Shown here piece after piece: positions 24,801-39,800 of a stretch of 64,000 nucleotides of DNA. The notes under the pieces were generated by a model. That model did no database searches and was not told where the DNA came from. It worked only from the letters and a program-made list of their open reading frames with translations. Positions within the stretch are counted from its first letter, which is position 1. Each line of letters begins with the position of its first letter. Position numbers and translations under genes: made by a program. This DNA comes from Tachypleus tridentatus (taxonomy: Eukaryota; Arthropoda; Merostomata; Xiphosura; Limulidae): NCBI RefSeq assembly GCF_004210375.1, contig NC_134835.1, forward strand, positions 70,090,447 through 70,154,446. Reading direction: 5' to 3'.

Positions 24801-27800
24801 TTTTGACACAACATACACTGTTAAAATTAGAAACTTTTTTTATTCCATAGAGCCCTCAGAGATAGGAACAGGTGTCTACTTCAGTGGTGGTTCACAGGAA
24901 TGTTCAACTGTAGATACTGATGAAGATAACATTGATGAAGTAGCTCTTAGAAGACAGCTTCTAAGTACCTTAGCTACAAGAAAATTACTGAAAGAAACCA
25001 ATCCAGTGGTTAGTTTATTAATTACAATAATGTATCAACATGTTAATTTAGGATTCTTTTTAAAATTAGTAATATTATGTGCATCTAAATTGAGTTCATT
25101 GTGTTTGATGCAGAAAAGTAACATTGGGCTTAAGTTTTATATTTTTGATTAAATATTGAGAAAACTGTTGTGTAAGTTTAATATATTTATTTGTCAACAA
25201 GCAATATTTTATAGTTATATGATAGCATCTGATTAGTGTTTTTTTTTTGTTTTTTTTACAAATCATTATATGTATTCATATTTCAATATTACAAGGACAA
25301 CAGTTTATAAAATTGTAGTTTGAGAAAGGGAATCACTTGATGAAACTACTTTTGACATGAATGATGCATCTATCCAGTGCCTCTGACTTCAACTGCTTCC
25401 TATGACAAATTGTTTACAAAATTTTTTTTAGAGAAAACTGTTTTTAGAACTAGATGTAAAAGATGTAGCAGCAATTATATTGATTAGTATCATGTAAACT
25501 TCTGTTAATCAAAATTAAGATTAGTTTCTAATTATTTCCAAAATTGATTGAAATTAAGATTAAGTTGATTGTTACAAAAGTAATCATCTATTCAGAATTT
25601 GTTTCCAATTATTCCTGTGTTAAATTATTCAGAATATTGCTACCAAACATGCTTACCTTGTCTTTGTTACAACATAGCTACTAAGGCTGTATGCCACTGT
25701 TATTAAGTTTAAACTGTATACTAGAGGTAAGGCAACTAAGCACCTGCTGTTCTTTTTTATTTTGGGGGGGAGGGTATCATGCATATCAAAGTTTGAGGAA
25801 TATTGTTCTAAAGGTCACTTTTAATATCCATATTTTCCAATAAAAGAATTAACCCTGCTACAACAATCTTGGTATAAAATCCATGAGTTTGTATACCTAT
25901 TTGCCATAGTAAAGTGTTTATACTATAACTTTTAGTGTAAGATGTGTATTTTCACAAAATGTGGTAGACCTTTAGCAAACATTAGAAGTCTTGTGTACAC
26001 AAAAAAATCAAATTTTTTAATGAAGCATTTGTATTAAATGTTTGAATATGTTAAGTGTTTCATTATAGTCTACGTAGAAAATGATTTTAATGCTATGTTC
26101 TCTCTTCCAAAAATCGATTATCATTTAATCTCTAAAACATCTTAAATAATTTTGAACATTTCTTTTCAGCAAAACATTATATTTTATCTGTTTTCTTCAC
26201 ATTAACTCTATACACAATTGATCAATTTTGTAACCACCAAAAAAAGAATTGAGATGCATCTAAATTAGTTTTCTTTTTCTCTACAATGTCTTCAGATACT
26301 AGCATGAAACTTCATTTGTTTATTTTAAGTAGCTTTAAATTCATAACAGTATACACCTATTTATACTTAAATTTTATTGTTTTTTGGTTTGTGATTGCCC
26401 TTTGAACAAATAACTACTACTTTGCTTGCCATTGTAAGTTGTAAATTACTTGGGTAATTTGAGATCATGTTATGTTATCAAATTACTTATCCTCAAGCTG
26501 CTCTGACTCCAGTCTGCTCACATGTTTGCCTCATAGAACATTTCTTATTATATTTATTTTTACCTAATCTAGCCTTAATTAACCTAAAGAGATTCTTATA
26601 TATATTTTACTCACTTATAATAATAAAAAACAAGAATTAAAGTACTTACCTGGATTTTTTCATTCTTTTATTTTTGCTGTTGGCTGTCAGTTACACTTAA
26701 TCTTGGTTTCTTTTTATGCTAATAGTAGTAATGCATTAAATTATTGGAGGAATGGTGAATAAAATAGATACAATGGGATGCCTACAGAAAATGTGGCACA
26801 TATCTCACACTAGGGAAATACGGGTTTTTAAATATTGCTTTATAAAATTAAGAACTTAAACCTTGTATACTGTTAAGGGGTACATTACTAGCTATGATTT
26901 TATGCTATACTAATCAGTATAACATACTCAAAATTTGATCAAACTACATTTTGTTTTTCTTTAAAAGACCGTGAGGAACAATTAAACCCAACCATTGCAA
27001 GAGGGTTAAATAGTTATTTTAACTACCTGATGTATAGACTTGTCTAACATATTTTTAATTACACTGAGTGTTAAGAATCATTAAAATCAGCTTGGCTTTA
27101 AATTACTGTATCTACTGGAAACAGTTTCTGAAGTACTAATAATTTCAAAGATGTTTTTACATATTTGATATTGAGTTTTTGTTATGAATGACCATAATGA
27201 ATTTATTTGCATGGTGTATAAGAGACCACTGGGTGATGCAGTTGAAGTTTTCTCATCTACTGAAAACATAAATTATGTTGAAAAGCCTAAAGAGAAACAA
27301 CATGATGCCTTAGAGTTAAAAGCTACTGTAGATGATATAGATGAAAATGAAGATGATTCTTATGGTTTAGCTACAACAGTAAAGAAGAAATACTTACCTG
27401 AAGTAAGTTCCTTCAACTTTAGTTTGTGTGTATTGAAATCATTAGGTATAGCATGTATGTTTTAAGTGTTTATCATATTTTTTGTACTGTACTGTATACA
27501 GTTCTTAACAAATTAATTTTATGCATAAACATGTGTGCTGTGCATTACATTTGTGGTTTCTAATATAAATTAAAATTGTATTTGAAGTGAGTCATATCAA
27601 AGCCCCAAGACAAAGTTTTGAGAGAATAATCTTGAACGAGATAACCTTCTGTTAAATCATATCCAATGTTTTCTTAAGGAAGGCTACCATTTTTAATGGT
27701 CTTGTGTATGGGAAAAATAAAATACAATTTTAATGGAAAGTATGAATTGTTATTAATTTGTAGAATTGCTATAAGAAGTATCCAAAACAAAATAAATGCT

Positions 27801-30800
27801 GTTTTAAAAAGTACAAAGTGGTAATAGTTGGATAGATTTAACTATTTCCAATCCCTCCTTATTTCTCAAAAGCCCACCATCCTCCACCCATTTTTCACAA
27901 ATTATTAACTTATTTAATGTATAAGCAGACATAGATATAAGAGTATGGGAGTCTACAGTTTACAGACACCTTCATTTTGATGTTGTAATGTTGTACATGC
28001 AAATTTAAGGGGGTTCAACACTTCCTCATTATTATTTTGGAATAGAAAAACGACTAGATATAGTACGAAAATTGAAATTTTAGGGGGTAAATACTCTTAT
28101 TTTATTGGATTAATTATTACCATAAATAAATGTTTGGAGGTTTGTAATATCAATGCAGCTGGAGTTTACTGCAATTCTGTTATGGCCACACCTAATAACT
28201 AATTATTTCTTAGCTAATGCAATAATATAAATGTCAATTGAAAATTGCCATAGTAAATTATTTTTGTCTTGGCTTGTTTTTCTGATACAATGACAATTTA
28301 TTTAGACTAATACAGATTTGTTTTCATCAAAAGTATTGTTAAGGATGCTAGTATCTCCTATAACAAAGAAATATTAGAAAAATTACAGAAGGTATCTAAA
28401 ACAAAAACTTGTTTTATTTGTTATGCATTGGGTGTATTCTCTTCATCAGGCTTATCTAGTGAATATATGTTATATATAATGTTAAGAATTGATAGCTATG
28501 TTTATGTAATTAGAAATTGAGTTTGTGAGAAGAACACAATGTCAGGCACCTATACTGGTTAGTGTATAAGGTAAAATGTTGCATTTTGGGGTTTTGTTGT
28601 AAAACAGATACATAACTAAATGAATCCAGCAGAACTGGGAAAAGAAAATTCAGAAGAAAAATAGATAAGATGGGATGCCTACAGAAAATGTGCCACATTT
28701 CTCACACTAGAGGAAATAGGGGTTTATAAAATACATTTTATTTAACTTTAAAAGACTGTGAGGAACAATTAGACCCATTAATTTTTGTTTGTGAATTGTG
28801 AGAATATTTGTGTTGAAGTTGCAAAGAATTTGAAATATGATTCTGTTCTAAGCTTTTATAATAGATTTGTTGTGAGTACCACTGTAAAACAGGTATGCTC
28901 TTTTTATTACATCCTAATGGTTTGGAAAGCTGATGTTAGGGGTCTGGATGGTTAAGGTTTCTACATCTCAGTGTAAAGTTTGTTAGAGAATCAGTTTTTC
29001 ATTGCTTAGAAGTTAAGACTATTGTGAGAGAAATGTTTCTTCATGGTATTAATGTTAAAGTGAAAGTGCATATGTTTAAGTAATCACTTCAAACAAACAA
29101 AAAAAAGGAACAGGCATCTTGCTTACCGGTGCTATATTTTTTTTTTTTTTTTTATAAGTATGATTATAGATAATTATAACTTTAATTTTACTTAAATTCA
29201 AATGCTTATTTTTTATTTTCATATCAATCACATGACTAGAAATAGATACATGCTTTGAAATTGTTGGATTATAATCTAACCAAGCTAATTATTTACAAAA
29301 TATGCTAACTTATTTTAACTTTGTTTAATTGATTTAAGTTACTTTATGATTGTGCAGTCAACATTGGTTAATTCAAAATAGTATATTACTCTAGTGGAAG
29401 TATCTTTTTTGACTACACTGTTATACAGCTTACTTTTAAAAAGCTGATTAATATGACATCATCATTGTGATAATGAAATATTACTGCTGGTATGAAATAA
29501 AGTTAAATTTGGTTACTTGTTAATACAGTAATACTAATTATGTGAATGTAATTTCTAGTCTTGCTCATTCCTTAATCGTTTTAAAATGTCGTAAGATAGT
29601 TATAGCTCTCTGTAGTTTTACTTTGAAAAATAAATTGGTGCAATTTGACTTTAAATTTAAGCCACTTGAAGAATATTCAAAAATACTACCCCTTGGTGTG
29701 GATTCCTGTACGTGGGGAGGGGACCTCCCAGGGAAGGTTCTGTACTGTCTGGTTACCTTCTCTGGGATCTAAACATCCACCCATGTGTTATATTTGATAA
29801 GATTACACTACCTTTTTAGAGTATTACCCATTTTGTTTTATTTTTAAGCATTTCCCTTTTTGTACAGGTTTTGATTGAAATCTTGTTATAGTTAAGCATC
29901 AAACAATTGATCATTTACTAATAAAACTCAGCTTTGAAAAAAACTAAAGGGATAGAGCAACAATTAGTCTATCCTATAATAAGAAAAATATATAGGTTTA
30001 AGTGTTTATAATTTCTCTACACATTCTTTACAGTTCCTGTTTGTGAATTATGAAAATATTTGTATTGAATTATATTTGTTTGAAAGCTATGGAAATTTTC
30101 TCCAGTTGAGAAAATGTCAGATAACTTGATCATTTTTACTGTTTAGAGATGGGTTAAATGAGTAACAAAACATTTTACTACAAGTTTAACCCATGAAGAA
30201 TTGGGCATTATTTGGAGAAGCAATGGTTATCTGTTAAAATTAGTTTATCTAGATTCAAGAATACATGTGCACACACACTATAAAACAAGTTGCATGATTG
30301 ATGATTGTTAAAGGCTTAATAATGGTATCTTGTTTTGGTTTTGTGTTTAAAATAATCTTGTATATTTTAATAGATATACTATGGTTTTATTGACTTTTAA
30401 TGTTTGAAAATGAAGCTTTTTTTATATTCACAAACAAAATAAAATCAGAATGGTTAAATTTACTGTTTAGAGGATATGGTAGATGATTGCAGAATGTTCT
30501 GATGACTTGCAATTTTATTAAATGTTTTTATTAATCCTGTTTAAACAATATACATTAATAATTGGCTAACTGGCAACTTAATAAATCTTAATGTTAATCA
30601 TGCTTTAAATGAAAACATTATTACCATTATCACTGATAGTTAAAGATATTTTCATTATTATCAAATAACGTAATGAATAGAAGATCAGTGGGGAATTACT
30701 GCATGTTTAAAAACTAAAATTAAGGTGACTGTGTGGTGAAATGTAGTCAAACATTATAAATTCATTCATTAAATACAAAGTGACCAGATTGTCTTTAAAA

Positions 30801-33800
30801 GCAAATTTTTGGTAAAATATTTTGTTTAGAAAGAATGACCTTCTGCAAAATGTATAAAAGAAGAATATCATAAGCTACCTTTGATTGTCAGGTGGTAGTA
30901 GGGGGCATGATTAATTAATTAGAAATATAATTAGCCATTCAACTCTAGTCTATAAGCATGAAGTTTTTCAGTAGATATGTGATTACTACAAGACTGTTGT
31001 GGAGTGAACAAACCAAAAGATTGGAATTGGACTGTAAACAGTGGAATGAATATATTTGTGACAAGCAGGAACAATTTGTGTGAGGACAAAGAGATGAAAA
31101 GTATCATAGTCAATATCTAACATCCATGCTGAAACATAGTGAGGGATTGGTAAAGGTTTTTACCTGTATCTTGATTTGACAGTGTAGGTAATCTACATGA
31201 AATTGATAACACCTCCCTAACTACTGAAAAGTAGGGAGGTCCTGTTTCATTATTCTTTTTATTCAAAACATAAATTACTGGGTGGGGATCCATCTCTTAA
31301 AATAATGACTTCAAACAAATGTAATGAAAAAAATATATTTATGGTAGAGAATCTCTTGATAGCTTGGCCTGTACAGATCCTGATATGGCCATTCTTAAAG
31401 CTGTATGGGCTTATGTAAAAAGATAACCAAACATTATAGTTGGATTGTGGGAATAATGTAGGATATTTGGAATAATATTCCATGGTTGTACACTGATAAA
31501 TATTAAAGCAAAATAAAATACTCTGTGTGAAGCAAAAGACTCACTTGCAAAATATTAGTACAATATACATTTTATCAGTTTTTTCATTTGTTTTTTATGT
31601 AATGTTTTGAACCATTAATACATTAATGTAGTTTTCAGGACTTTTATTTTTATTACCTCTGCATGTCTATTGCTTATGTGATTCCATAATGTTTTCAGTT
31701 ACTGAAAATGCCTTTGTTAGTTAATTAGTGTTCAAGATTTAGTTGGAAAATATAACTTGCAATAGATGATGTGGTTCCTAGAATATCCATCAGAAAATGA
31801 TTAAATATCCACAGGTACATATGATGGGGAATTTCTGTTGTTGAAGTGTATTATAACTAAATTTGTTCCTAAAGGAAAATTTTTGAGTAGTAATGGAAAG
31901 TCAAAAACATTTTATATATAATATCATGAAGGTTTTCACAATAATCAGATGTCAGGAAATAAAGAAATAGGCCTTCAGTGTCTTGATGAAATGATTTGCT
32001 TCTGTAATGTTTTTTGTTACATATTCTCAACCCTTTTGATTTGAATCATTGAAATAAAATTTCAGCTCCATTATCCTGTTCACAAACCTCTGGTAATCAA
32101 CCTGGCTGATGACTCAGAAAGTGACAATTCAGATGTTGAATCCAGCTGTAAAATGTATAAAGAGCCTACAACGAAATCAGAGATACCTGCTGGTTTGGAT
32201 GAGTTTTTGAAAATGGCAAGAATGAAGTCTAGTGTAATTATTACAATTTTTTTCTGTTACTGTGAAGTAACTATTTATTGAACATTTGATTTGTGTGTTT
32301 TGATTTATGTTATATTTTGTTTCAGGTAATCCTTTTAATCTTCATCAAAATATTTTTAAAAACAATACAGTAATTTGTCATAAATTTATTAAATGCATTT
32401 GGTAATTTGTTTTTACCCATGTCATATTTGAAAAACAGTCTTTAGTACACATTTTGTAAACATGGCACAATAAAAGAAAACTTTATTAATTCCCTATGGT
32501 TTTCTGTTAATTGCAGTGTAAAGTTTGTATGTTAAATATTCTATTGTTGAATGTGCAACGTGAAAGCACTTGTTACATCTGTATATCAATAATAGAAACA
32601 TAATTACCATTTACTTTCTTTGTTATAATTTTCTGTTTCTAAGTGTTAGATTGGTGGTATGTTATCTTTAGATTCCGAAATAGTCAGACAAAAGACATGA
32701 ATGTCCTTTTTTCAATTGCAGATTCTTGTTTAGTTCTTTTGCTGCTGTCTTGGTGGATTACACCAATCATATGTAATATTGTTCTTGTGCCATTTCTAGG
32801 GGAATAAAAAACATTACATGTGTATTACATTTATTCTATGTTGTTTATCATTAAATATGAGTATTTTTGCTTTACATGTAATATATATTTTGTGGTATGA
32901 ATCATAGTTTCCAAAATAGATGCTATGCTGAAATTTAGATGCAGCTACACTGAACTTGATAAACAACAAAATCCTAAAGGTGTTAATTAAAGAAATTCCA
33001 TATATATTGTGATTACTTACTTGAAGGTAATAGTTCATAAACACAGTTGAACTTAAGATTATCTGGTAAATAAGCTTTATTAACTCTGTATTTCAGTGAG
33101 ACCACTAAGTTAGAAATATTAGGTAAACTGAAATTGACTGTATATAGTTTTATTGCTGTAATTTTTAGTTGGTGTTGTTGAACAGAAAACAGGATGTAGA
33201 GAGACACTTACACAACTTTACACCTTCACTGTTAAATCCTGGCCATCCTGAGAGGGTAACTAACATCCAAATTTCTACTAAGCTTTTTTAGTTCAGACCA
33301 GACTTTGTATGTAGCCATTTTGCAAAGATTTGTTTTTCCCTTTATTTAATACTTGAGACAATTCTTGTTGCAACCATTGAACTGTCAGTAAATCCTACCC
33401 CAGTGTGTTCTTGGAACCAGGATTACAATCAACTATAGGAAATGTTCTTATGTGTCATACATGCACTCTATATAGTACAGTGTCACATAATCTTAACAGC
33501 AGGAACTGTGATTCACTGCTTTATATTCAGCAGGTTTCTACTTCAGTTGCTACCATTATGTTAAACATGGGAAATAGATGTGAAAAGGTTAGAAGTTGAA
33601 ATTATAAGTGCATTAGAAGTCTGGTTTGGACTTAGAAGGATATAAAAGTAATATCATTTCTTAACCTCTTTTGTTACACTTTGATTTGTCTGAACCAAGT
33701 ATGCTTCTAGGCTAAAGAAAATAATAATAGTTTTAGGGAAAAAATGTTTGACATTTTTGAGAAATTTGATAATATTTGTATGAAAAGTATTTTAATCTTA

Positions 33801-36800
33801 ATGTAAAAGTGGCTTTGACATTGGAGCACTCAATACTCTTGCATCATATATTTGTAGACAATTTATTTAGTAAAAATACTTAATTAAGAATCTGATTTAT
33901 TATCTGTGCAAGACTTGTGTTAGTTAAATGCTTGAAACATTTCATGAAGGTACACACAAAATCTATTGAAAAATTGTGGTTTAGAAACTGATGGTGTTTA
34001 CTTTGGGGTTAGGAGGTTGATGTAATCTCCTGAGCCTGTATAAAGAAGGTTCATTTGTCTAAGATTAAAAAAAACAAACTTGTTGTTCCCTCTTTATTTT
34101 ATACTTTTATCTTACTTTATCAATTTAATTTGCAAAGTTGTGGCACTTAAAGCTCAATGCTTTGCACCATTAAGTTTCAGAATGACATTATTCAATTTCA
34201 AATACTAAGATATGATCACCAATTTACAGAATGTTCGAGATGCTTCAATATTTAATTTTCAACTCTTTGAGAACCGGATTGGTTGAATACATTGTAGTGT
34301 TGTAGTTGCAAGTACTTGATGCAATGGAGTTGAGATGTACAGATTAATTCCTCATTTTTTGTTTCTATGAAGTAAATGGATCTGTGGCATTTGGACTTAC
34401 TTAGGTGCATTCCCACAAAGTATCAGAACTGTGAGCAGTATTGCAGGCTTGTTGAAAATTTTGCTCTGGTATTGTAAAGCAAATAGTCTTGATTCACTGC
34501 TACAATACTACCATGTTCTTAAGTACAAAGAAGCCAGGAGCACCAATTTTTAAAATTTGTAAGGACCTCAGTGAATGAATTGGAGCCATAACTTCTAGTA
34601 ATGAGCATAACCTCCTTATCATTAGACTGAGTAGGACCTCATTGAATTAGTGAGAGAACATACTATATTCAAATAAATTCACTGGATGATGATGTTGCTT
34701 GGAGAAATTTAAAGATTCATTCAGCCTCATATCCTGTGTGTGTCTGTTACACACAGAGACCAAGTATGTGATATTAAAATATTTTGAATAAGGAAGTCAG
34801 TGAACCAAATGAAAACTGCCCACAGTACAAAATTACAGTATAACAACATCTATCAGAGCAGAATTTAGTGTTTAATAAGTAGTGTGATGTCACTAAACAT
34901 GTCTTGTGTTTTAGGAAAGATATATAACAGCCCTATCTGATACAAAATATTCTTACACTCAGTCTTCAGAGATGTTCAGATATCCTTTGTACTTAATGGC
35001 ATTGAAAAAAAAAAGAATATGGATCTGTGTGGGGAGCCAGGACTATCCAGAAAATTCTTGAAATAGTTGTACCCTATCTGTAGAAAGCACAGAAATGCAA
35101 TCTGTAACAAACGACAATCCTCAAACACGGTTTGGTGGTAAAAGCCATTCACATGGAAGAGGCAACAAAAGAGAACATAATCAAGAAGAATCTATCTGCA
35201 AAAGCTATAAATGTTGCTTCTATGATGTACATGTTGAACTTTTTTTATACTTTTTATAACTTGAAAATTTGGGTATTCATACTATTTCATATAAAAATAT
35301 ACTAATGAAGTGGCCAGACACATCATTTGTGATCAGGTTGTTGATGCAAACACTGGGAAACCATTTGCTTCTTACCCTTGGATGACCTGTGGAAAACATG
35401 AAAGGGAGTGGTGTGTGCTCTAGACATGTCATCTTCACAACTGTATTTTACACCATGGAAACTACGATGCATGGTTGTTAAGATACAAAATCATCAAAGA
35501 GAACACAATTTTTCATGAGCTATAATGATGTGGTGAGACTACAAAATTGTTTTAGTATAATGCACTTGGTCTGTAGAAATATTTTGTTTTTACTTATAAC
35601 CATTTTAATGAATATTATGATGTAGGGTCATGTTCTAAACTATTTGCTCTTAAATTAAGATTATTCTTGTTCTTGCAACTGCACATAGGTATCTACTTCA
35701 GACCAGGACAATAATTCTGTGACAGTGTCAAAGTTATCAGAAGCTCAGCAACAAGAGTACAGAAAACTAAAAGCTGAAATTGCTAAGAGAGTTCTAACTT
35801 CAAAACAGGATGAAAATGTTACTACCTCAACCAGCAATTCCCTTTCAGAATATCAAGGTCAACAACAAAAACAGCTTATTGGAAAGGCACACAAGAGGCA
35901 TGAATTGAACTTAAAGTTCCACAAGTAGGTATTTCTGGGGTAATATGTAAGCATTGAAAGTTATGTTCTTGACAACAACTTTACTGGTGAGTTTGTCATT
36001 TTGACAATGATATTTTATACTTTATCAGTGTAATCTGACTTGACACTTTTTTAGGACCTACAAACAATTGTATAACAGTCTAAGTACATATTCACAAAAC
36101 TGATAATGTGACTTGTCAGGTAATTGAGTCATATTCAGGGATTTAGTGATATTGTGATTAATATGCATAGCTGTAATTAAAAAATTTCATAGGAGCACAA
36201 TTTTGTTTGTCCACTTAGAACATTCTCCTTGAATACTGCTCTTTGACCAGTTAATGAAACAGATATGTTATTAGTTCATCTGTAGTGACTGTTGAATGAA
36301 ACACTTGTGCCACTATAAAAAAACAAACTTGGTTATGAACTGATGGTAACTGGCCAAGAGAAAAGGTATAGCAAACATTGGATTGTATAACATTTGATTA
36401 GTTCCATCAACAGTGGTCATATTATTTGCAGGAATTTTTAACTAACAAACAATCTTTAGAACTGCATACCTCAAATATAAGTGAGAAAGCACATTTCACT
36501 TATGTTTCAATGACAAACTGTGGGAAGAATATGACTAATTACATGAAGTGATTTGAGAAATTACAGTTGTACAATTTCTGCATTGGCATTAAAGATATTA
36601 AGAAAACCCACATGAAACTCTTGACTTTGCTTGAGTTGTTCCAAAAATGCAAGCTGTTAGAAAATGCAAAATGACTTAGACACTGATGATTAGCAATATC
36701 TAGATATTTATGGTAAATATCTTTGTGTACAAAATCTATCAAAATTGTCAGTTCAAAAATGTGTTAACCTTATAAGTGTGGCTAGGTCTAAGTGCATGTA

Positions 36801-39800
36801 ACATATAAAGTTTAATTAAATTACTATTATCAATTTATATCAACAACTTGACATCAAATTGTAGGTCATAATTCTAATACTTATACAAGTCTTAAACCCT
36901 AAAGGGAAATGTAAATTTTCAGTCTTCAATTTTCTGTTATCATGAAATGCATCTGTATTCTGAATTCTCTCCTTTAACTATATATTTTCAATATTATGGT
37001 TTTTCAGAGTGAACAAACAATTAGAAACACAAATGTTTATGTAATTAAAGGCAAAAATATAAATTAAAAACATACCTTTTTGATTTGTTAAAATATAAAT
37101 AAATTTGTCAAACCCACCTGAAAAGTCCCATCTGTTCTGGCACAGTTATATATCATGTCTACATAGCTGATGGACTTTTTTATAACCAATAGAAAGAGCA
37201 AATTCTTCTCTAAATAAAGTGCATTATGGTTATTTTGTTTTGTTGGGTATGTGTAGACAGTTAAACAAGTTGAAAAAAATGTGTAAGCATGCTTGAAAGC
37301 TACATTTTGTTGTTTGTACATTCAACCTAGTCAGAAAATTTTGTTAAATGTGGACTTGGCTGGAACCTGAATTAAGTGCTGTTTATATATATATATGTTT
37401 TTTGTGTGTTATGTAGTTTTCAACAAAAGTAGCAAAAATGTAAAAAAAAACAAACAAAAACTTTTCATGGTTACAGTAGTTAAAATAATGTTTCAAGTTT
37501 TGTATGCTCAGTTGATGAAAAATGACAAGCTGTGGTATGCACATGACAGGCCTAATCACTTGTTTATCCTACACTGTACCAGAAACACCTAAATAGGCTT
37601 TCATTGTGATTTATTTTCCTTTCATGTGCAGTAATGTGTCCAAAAGCATAGTAACTAGTAACAAAACTATAAAATGAAATGGAAGGAGATGTGTAAAGGT
37701 TGGAAGCTGAGGCTGTTTGGATAAGTAACTGTAATTAACTATTACAATCTGTAATACTCTTAAAAAAATGAAAGCTCATCTTATTTAATCTTTTTCAAGT
37801 TTTCACTGTACATTGATTTCACTTAGACTTGAAAAAAAAAAGCTAAATATTTTGTTTGATAAGAAAAACCTTCATTTTGGAAGTTCTAGAGGTTATGAAA
37901 ATGAAATATAAAAATTTTGATGTGAAAATAAGCATTTTTTATTCTTAACATGAAACTGCTTTACAGTTAGGATGTCTTGGTAAAGGCATTGTAAATTCAC
38001 AGGCAGATATTTAGTAAAAACACTTGATTAAAAATATTTTTGTGTGCAAACCTTTAATATTTACTAAAATCTTGCCAAATTTTGTTAAGTACACTTTAGA
38101 ATTATTATGTATAGTTTCATGGTTAAAAATAGTTCCAAAGTTGTTTGTCTTCATTAATTTCTTATGGAAACAGTTAAATGTCCTGAACACTTCCATCATG
38201 GAAATTTTTATTCTCCAGTCTGAAGTATTTATGATTTTAGTGTATGAATATTTTATGTTGGAAATGACTTTTATGTACCCTTGTTGTTAATGCTTAATTT
38301 TTAAACTTAATTCATTCAACAGATATTGCAGTCTATTAAAGGCTTAAGTTATATGTGTATTTAAAATATTTTCCTTTTTTGGTTAAGCTTTAAGATGGCA
38401 AACTTTGAAACTGATTCTAAATAATTCAAAGCCAGGTTTGAGGACAAGCTAATGTCATAAGTAAAGTAGTAAATTAAAATTTGTCTTTTCAATGGTTATC
38501 CAAACAGTAGCAATCCCTGTGTAGGGATAAGTCTGTACATTGTGTATTGGAGCTTATATGCCAGGATGTCAGCAAAACCCAATCATAGAGATAGAGTTGA
38601 AAAGGCATTTACTAATACAGTAAAAAAACTACCTCTAAAGTTCAACTAACCTTCCTTAATGTCAAAAAAAAAAAAAAAAAAGGAACAAATACATTTTTCT
38701 ACCCTGTGAACTGTAACTCATAAACACAGAGTGTCTATGACCAGCCTGCATGCGAAAACACTTCTATTCCATGGGATGTGTGTTTTCATACCTAGAATAC
38801 TAAGTGATCCTCATGAGGTTAGTTACAGCCCAAAGTGCAAATCACAGTCTCTTATCAGTAAGTCATTAGGTGCATTATATGAATGTAGGTGATCTACCAT
38901 GTACTCCTAAGTGTGCCGTGCAGTGTCCAGATCATGACTTATCTTACTTCAAGAACTAACATCTGTATTTTAAAGCTACTTATAGAATAGAATCAAATAG
39001 GTTGGTGAAATTGTACCTTCAACCTCGTAGTTACAACCTCACTGGAAACCAAGACTTGGAATTCTAAAAGTGCAGAAAGTGGTAACAAAAATATTTTAAT
39101 CTAAAATTGTAGGGATGGGAAAATATTAGAAACTAGAGAGCATTTGGTATTGGAGGATAACCTGTTTCACCAATTTTTGCATTCCACCACTCATACATTG
39201 CACTGACAGAAGAGCAGAAATAGGTAAAAGAGTTTACTCCATTTCTGAATGTTTTCTATTTTGATCTTTTTCCACACCTATATCCAAGGAGTTTTGAATA
39301 AATTTTTTTGTTATTAATAAATAATTTAATTACTGGCATTTTATGAAGACAGCGTGTGCTAGGAGGATCATGAGATGTGAATTTCAGTTTATGACATGCT
39401 ATTCGTTAAAGGAAGAAGTTGACTACGTATTTTCATTGTAGCTCTAGGTATTTAACATAAGTGTGTAAATCCTTGAAAAATTAGAAAATAATGCAGTGGT
39501 AGAAAGAAATTCTGAAGTGGGCAATTTGGAGCAAAGAAGAATTATATAATAAAAGTGATGACTGAGAATTTTAAATTTTATTTTTAAATTATGAAATTAA
39601 ACATCAAAATTTGATTTATAAATTAGGTTTTGATGAAAGTTTTTAGTATATATTGATAATAAAGTAGTTTAACTGTTTTCTAAAAATGTTCGACATGCAC
39701 ACTTTGATGTACCCATATCTAGACATCAATAACAAGTAGTAATAATGCTATATCAGCTGGTAAGTGACTCACCATTGACTGGGAAGAACTAATTGATCAA

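Larger units (their letters stand above)
19981..24850. other. Introns 3-6 of ZFC3H1
   Basis: Four introns (19981-21091, 21189-21581, 21677-21986, 22147-24850) between exons 3 and 7. AT-rich, with no coding remnants or known repeats that I can recognise. Confidence 0.6.
27403..32065. other. Intron 8 of ZFC3H1
   Basis: Holds a family A fragment (28620-28790), a poly-T run near 29140, a LINE 5' fragment (29689-29785) and a 9-bp perfect hairpin (31211-31240). No coding sequence seen elsewhere. Confidence 0.6.
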
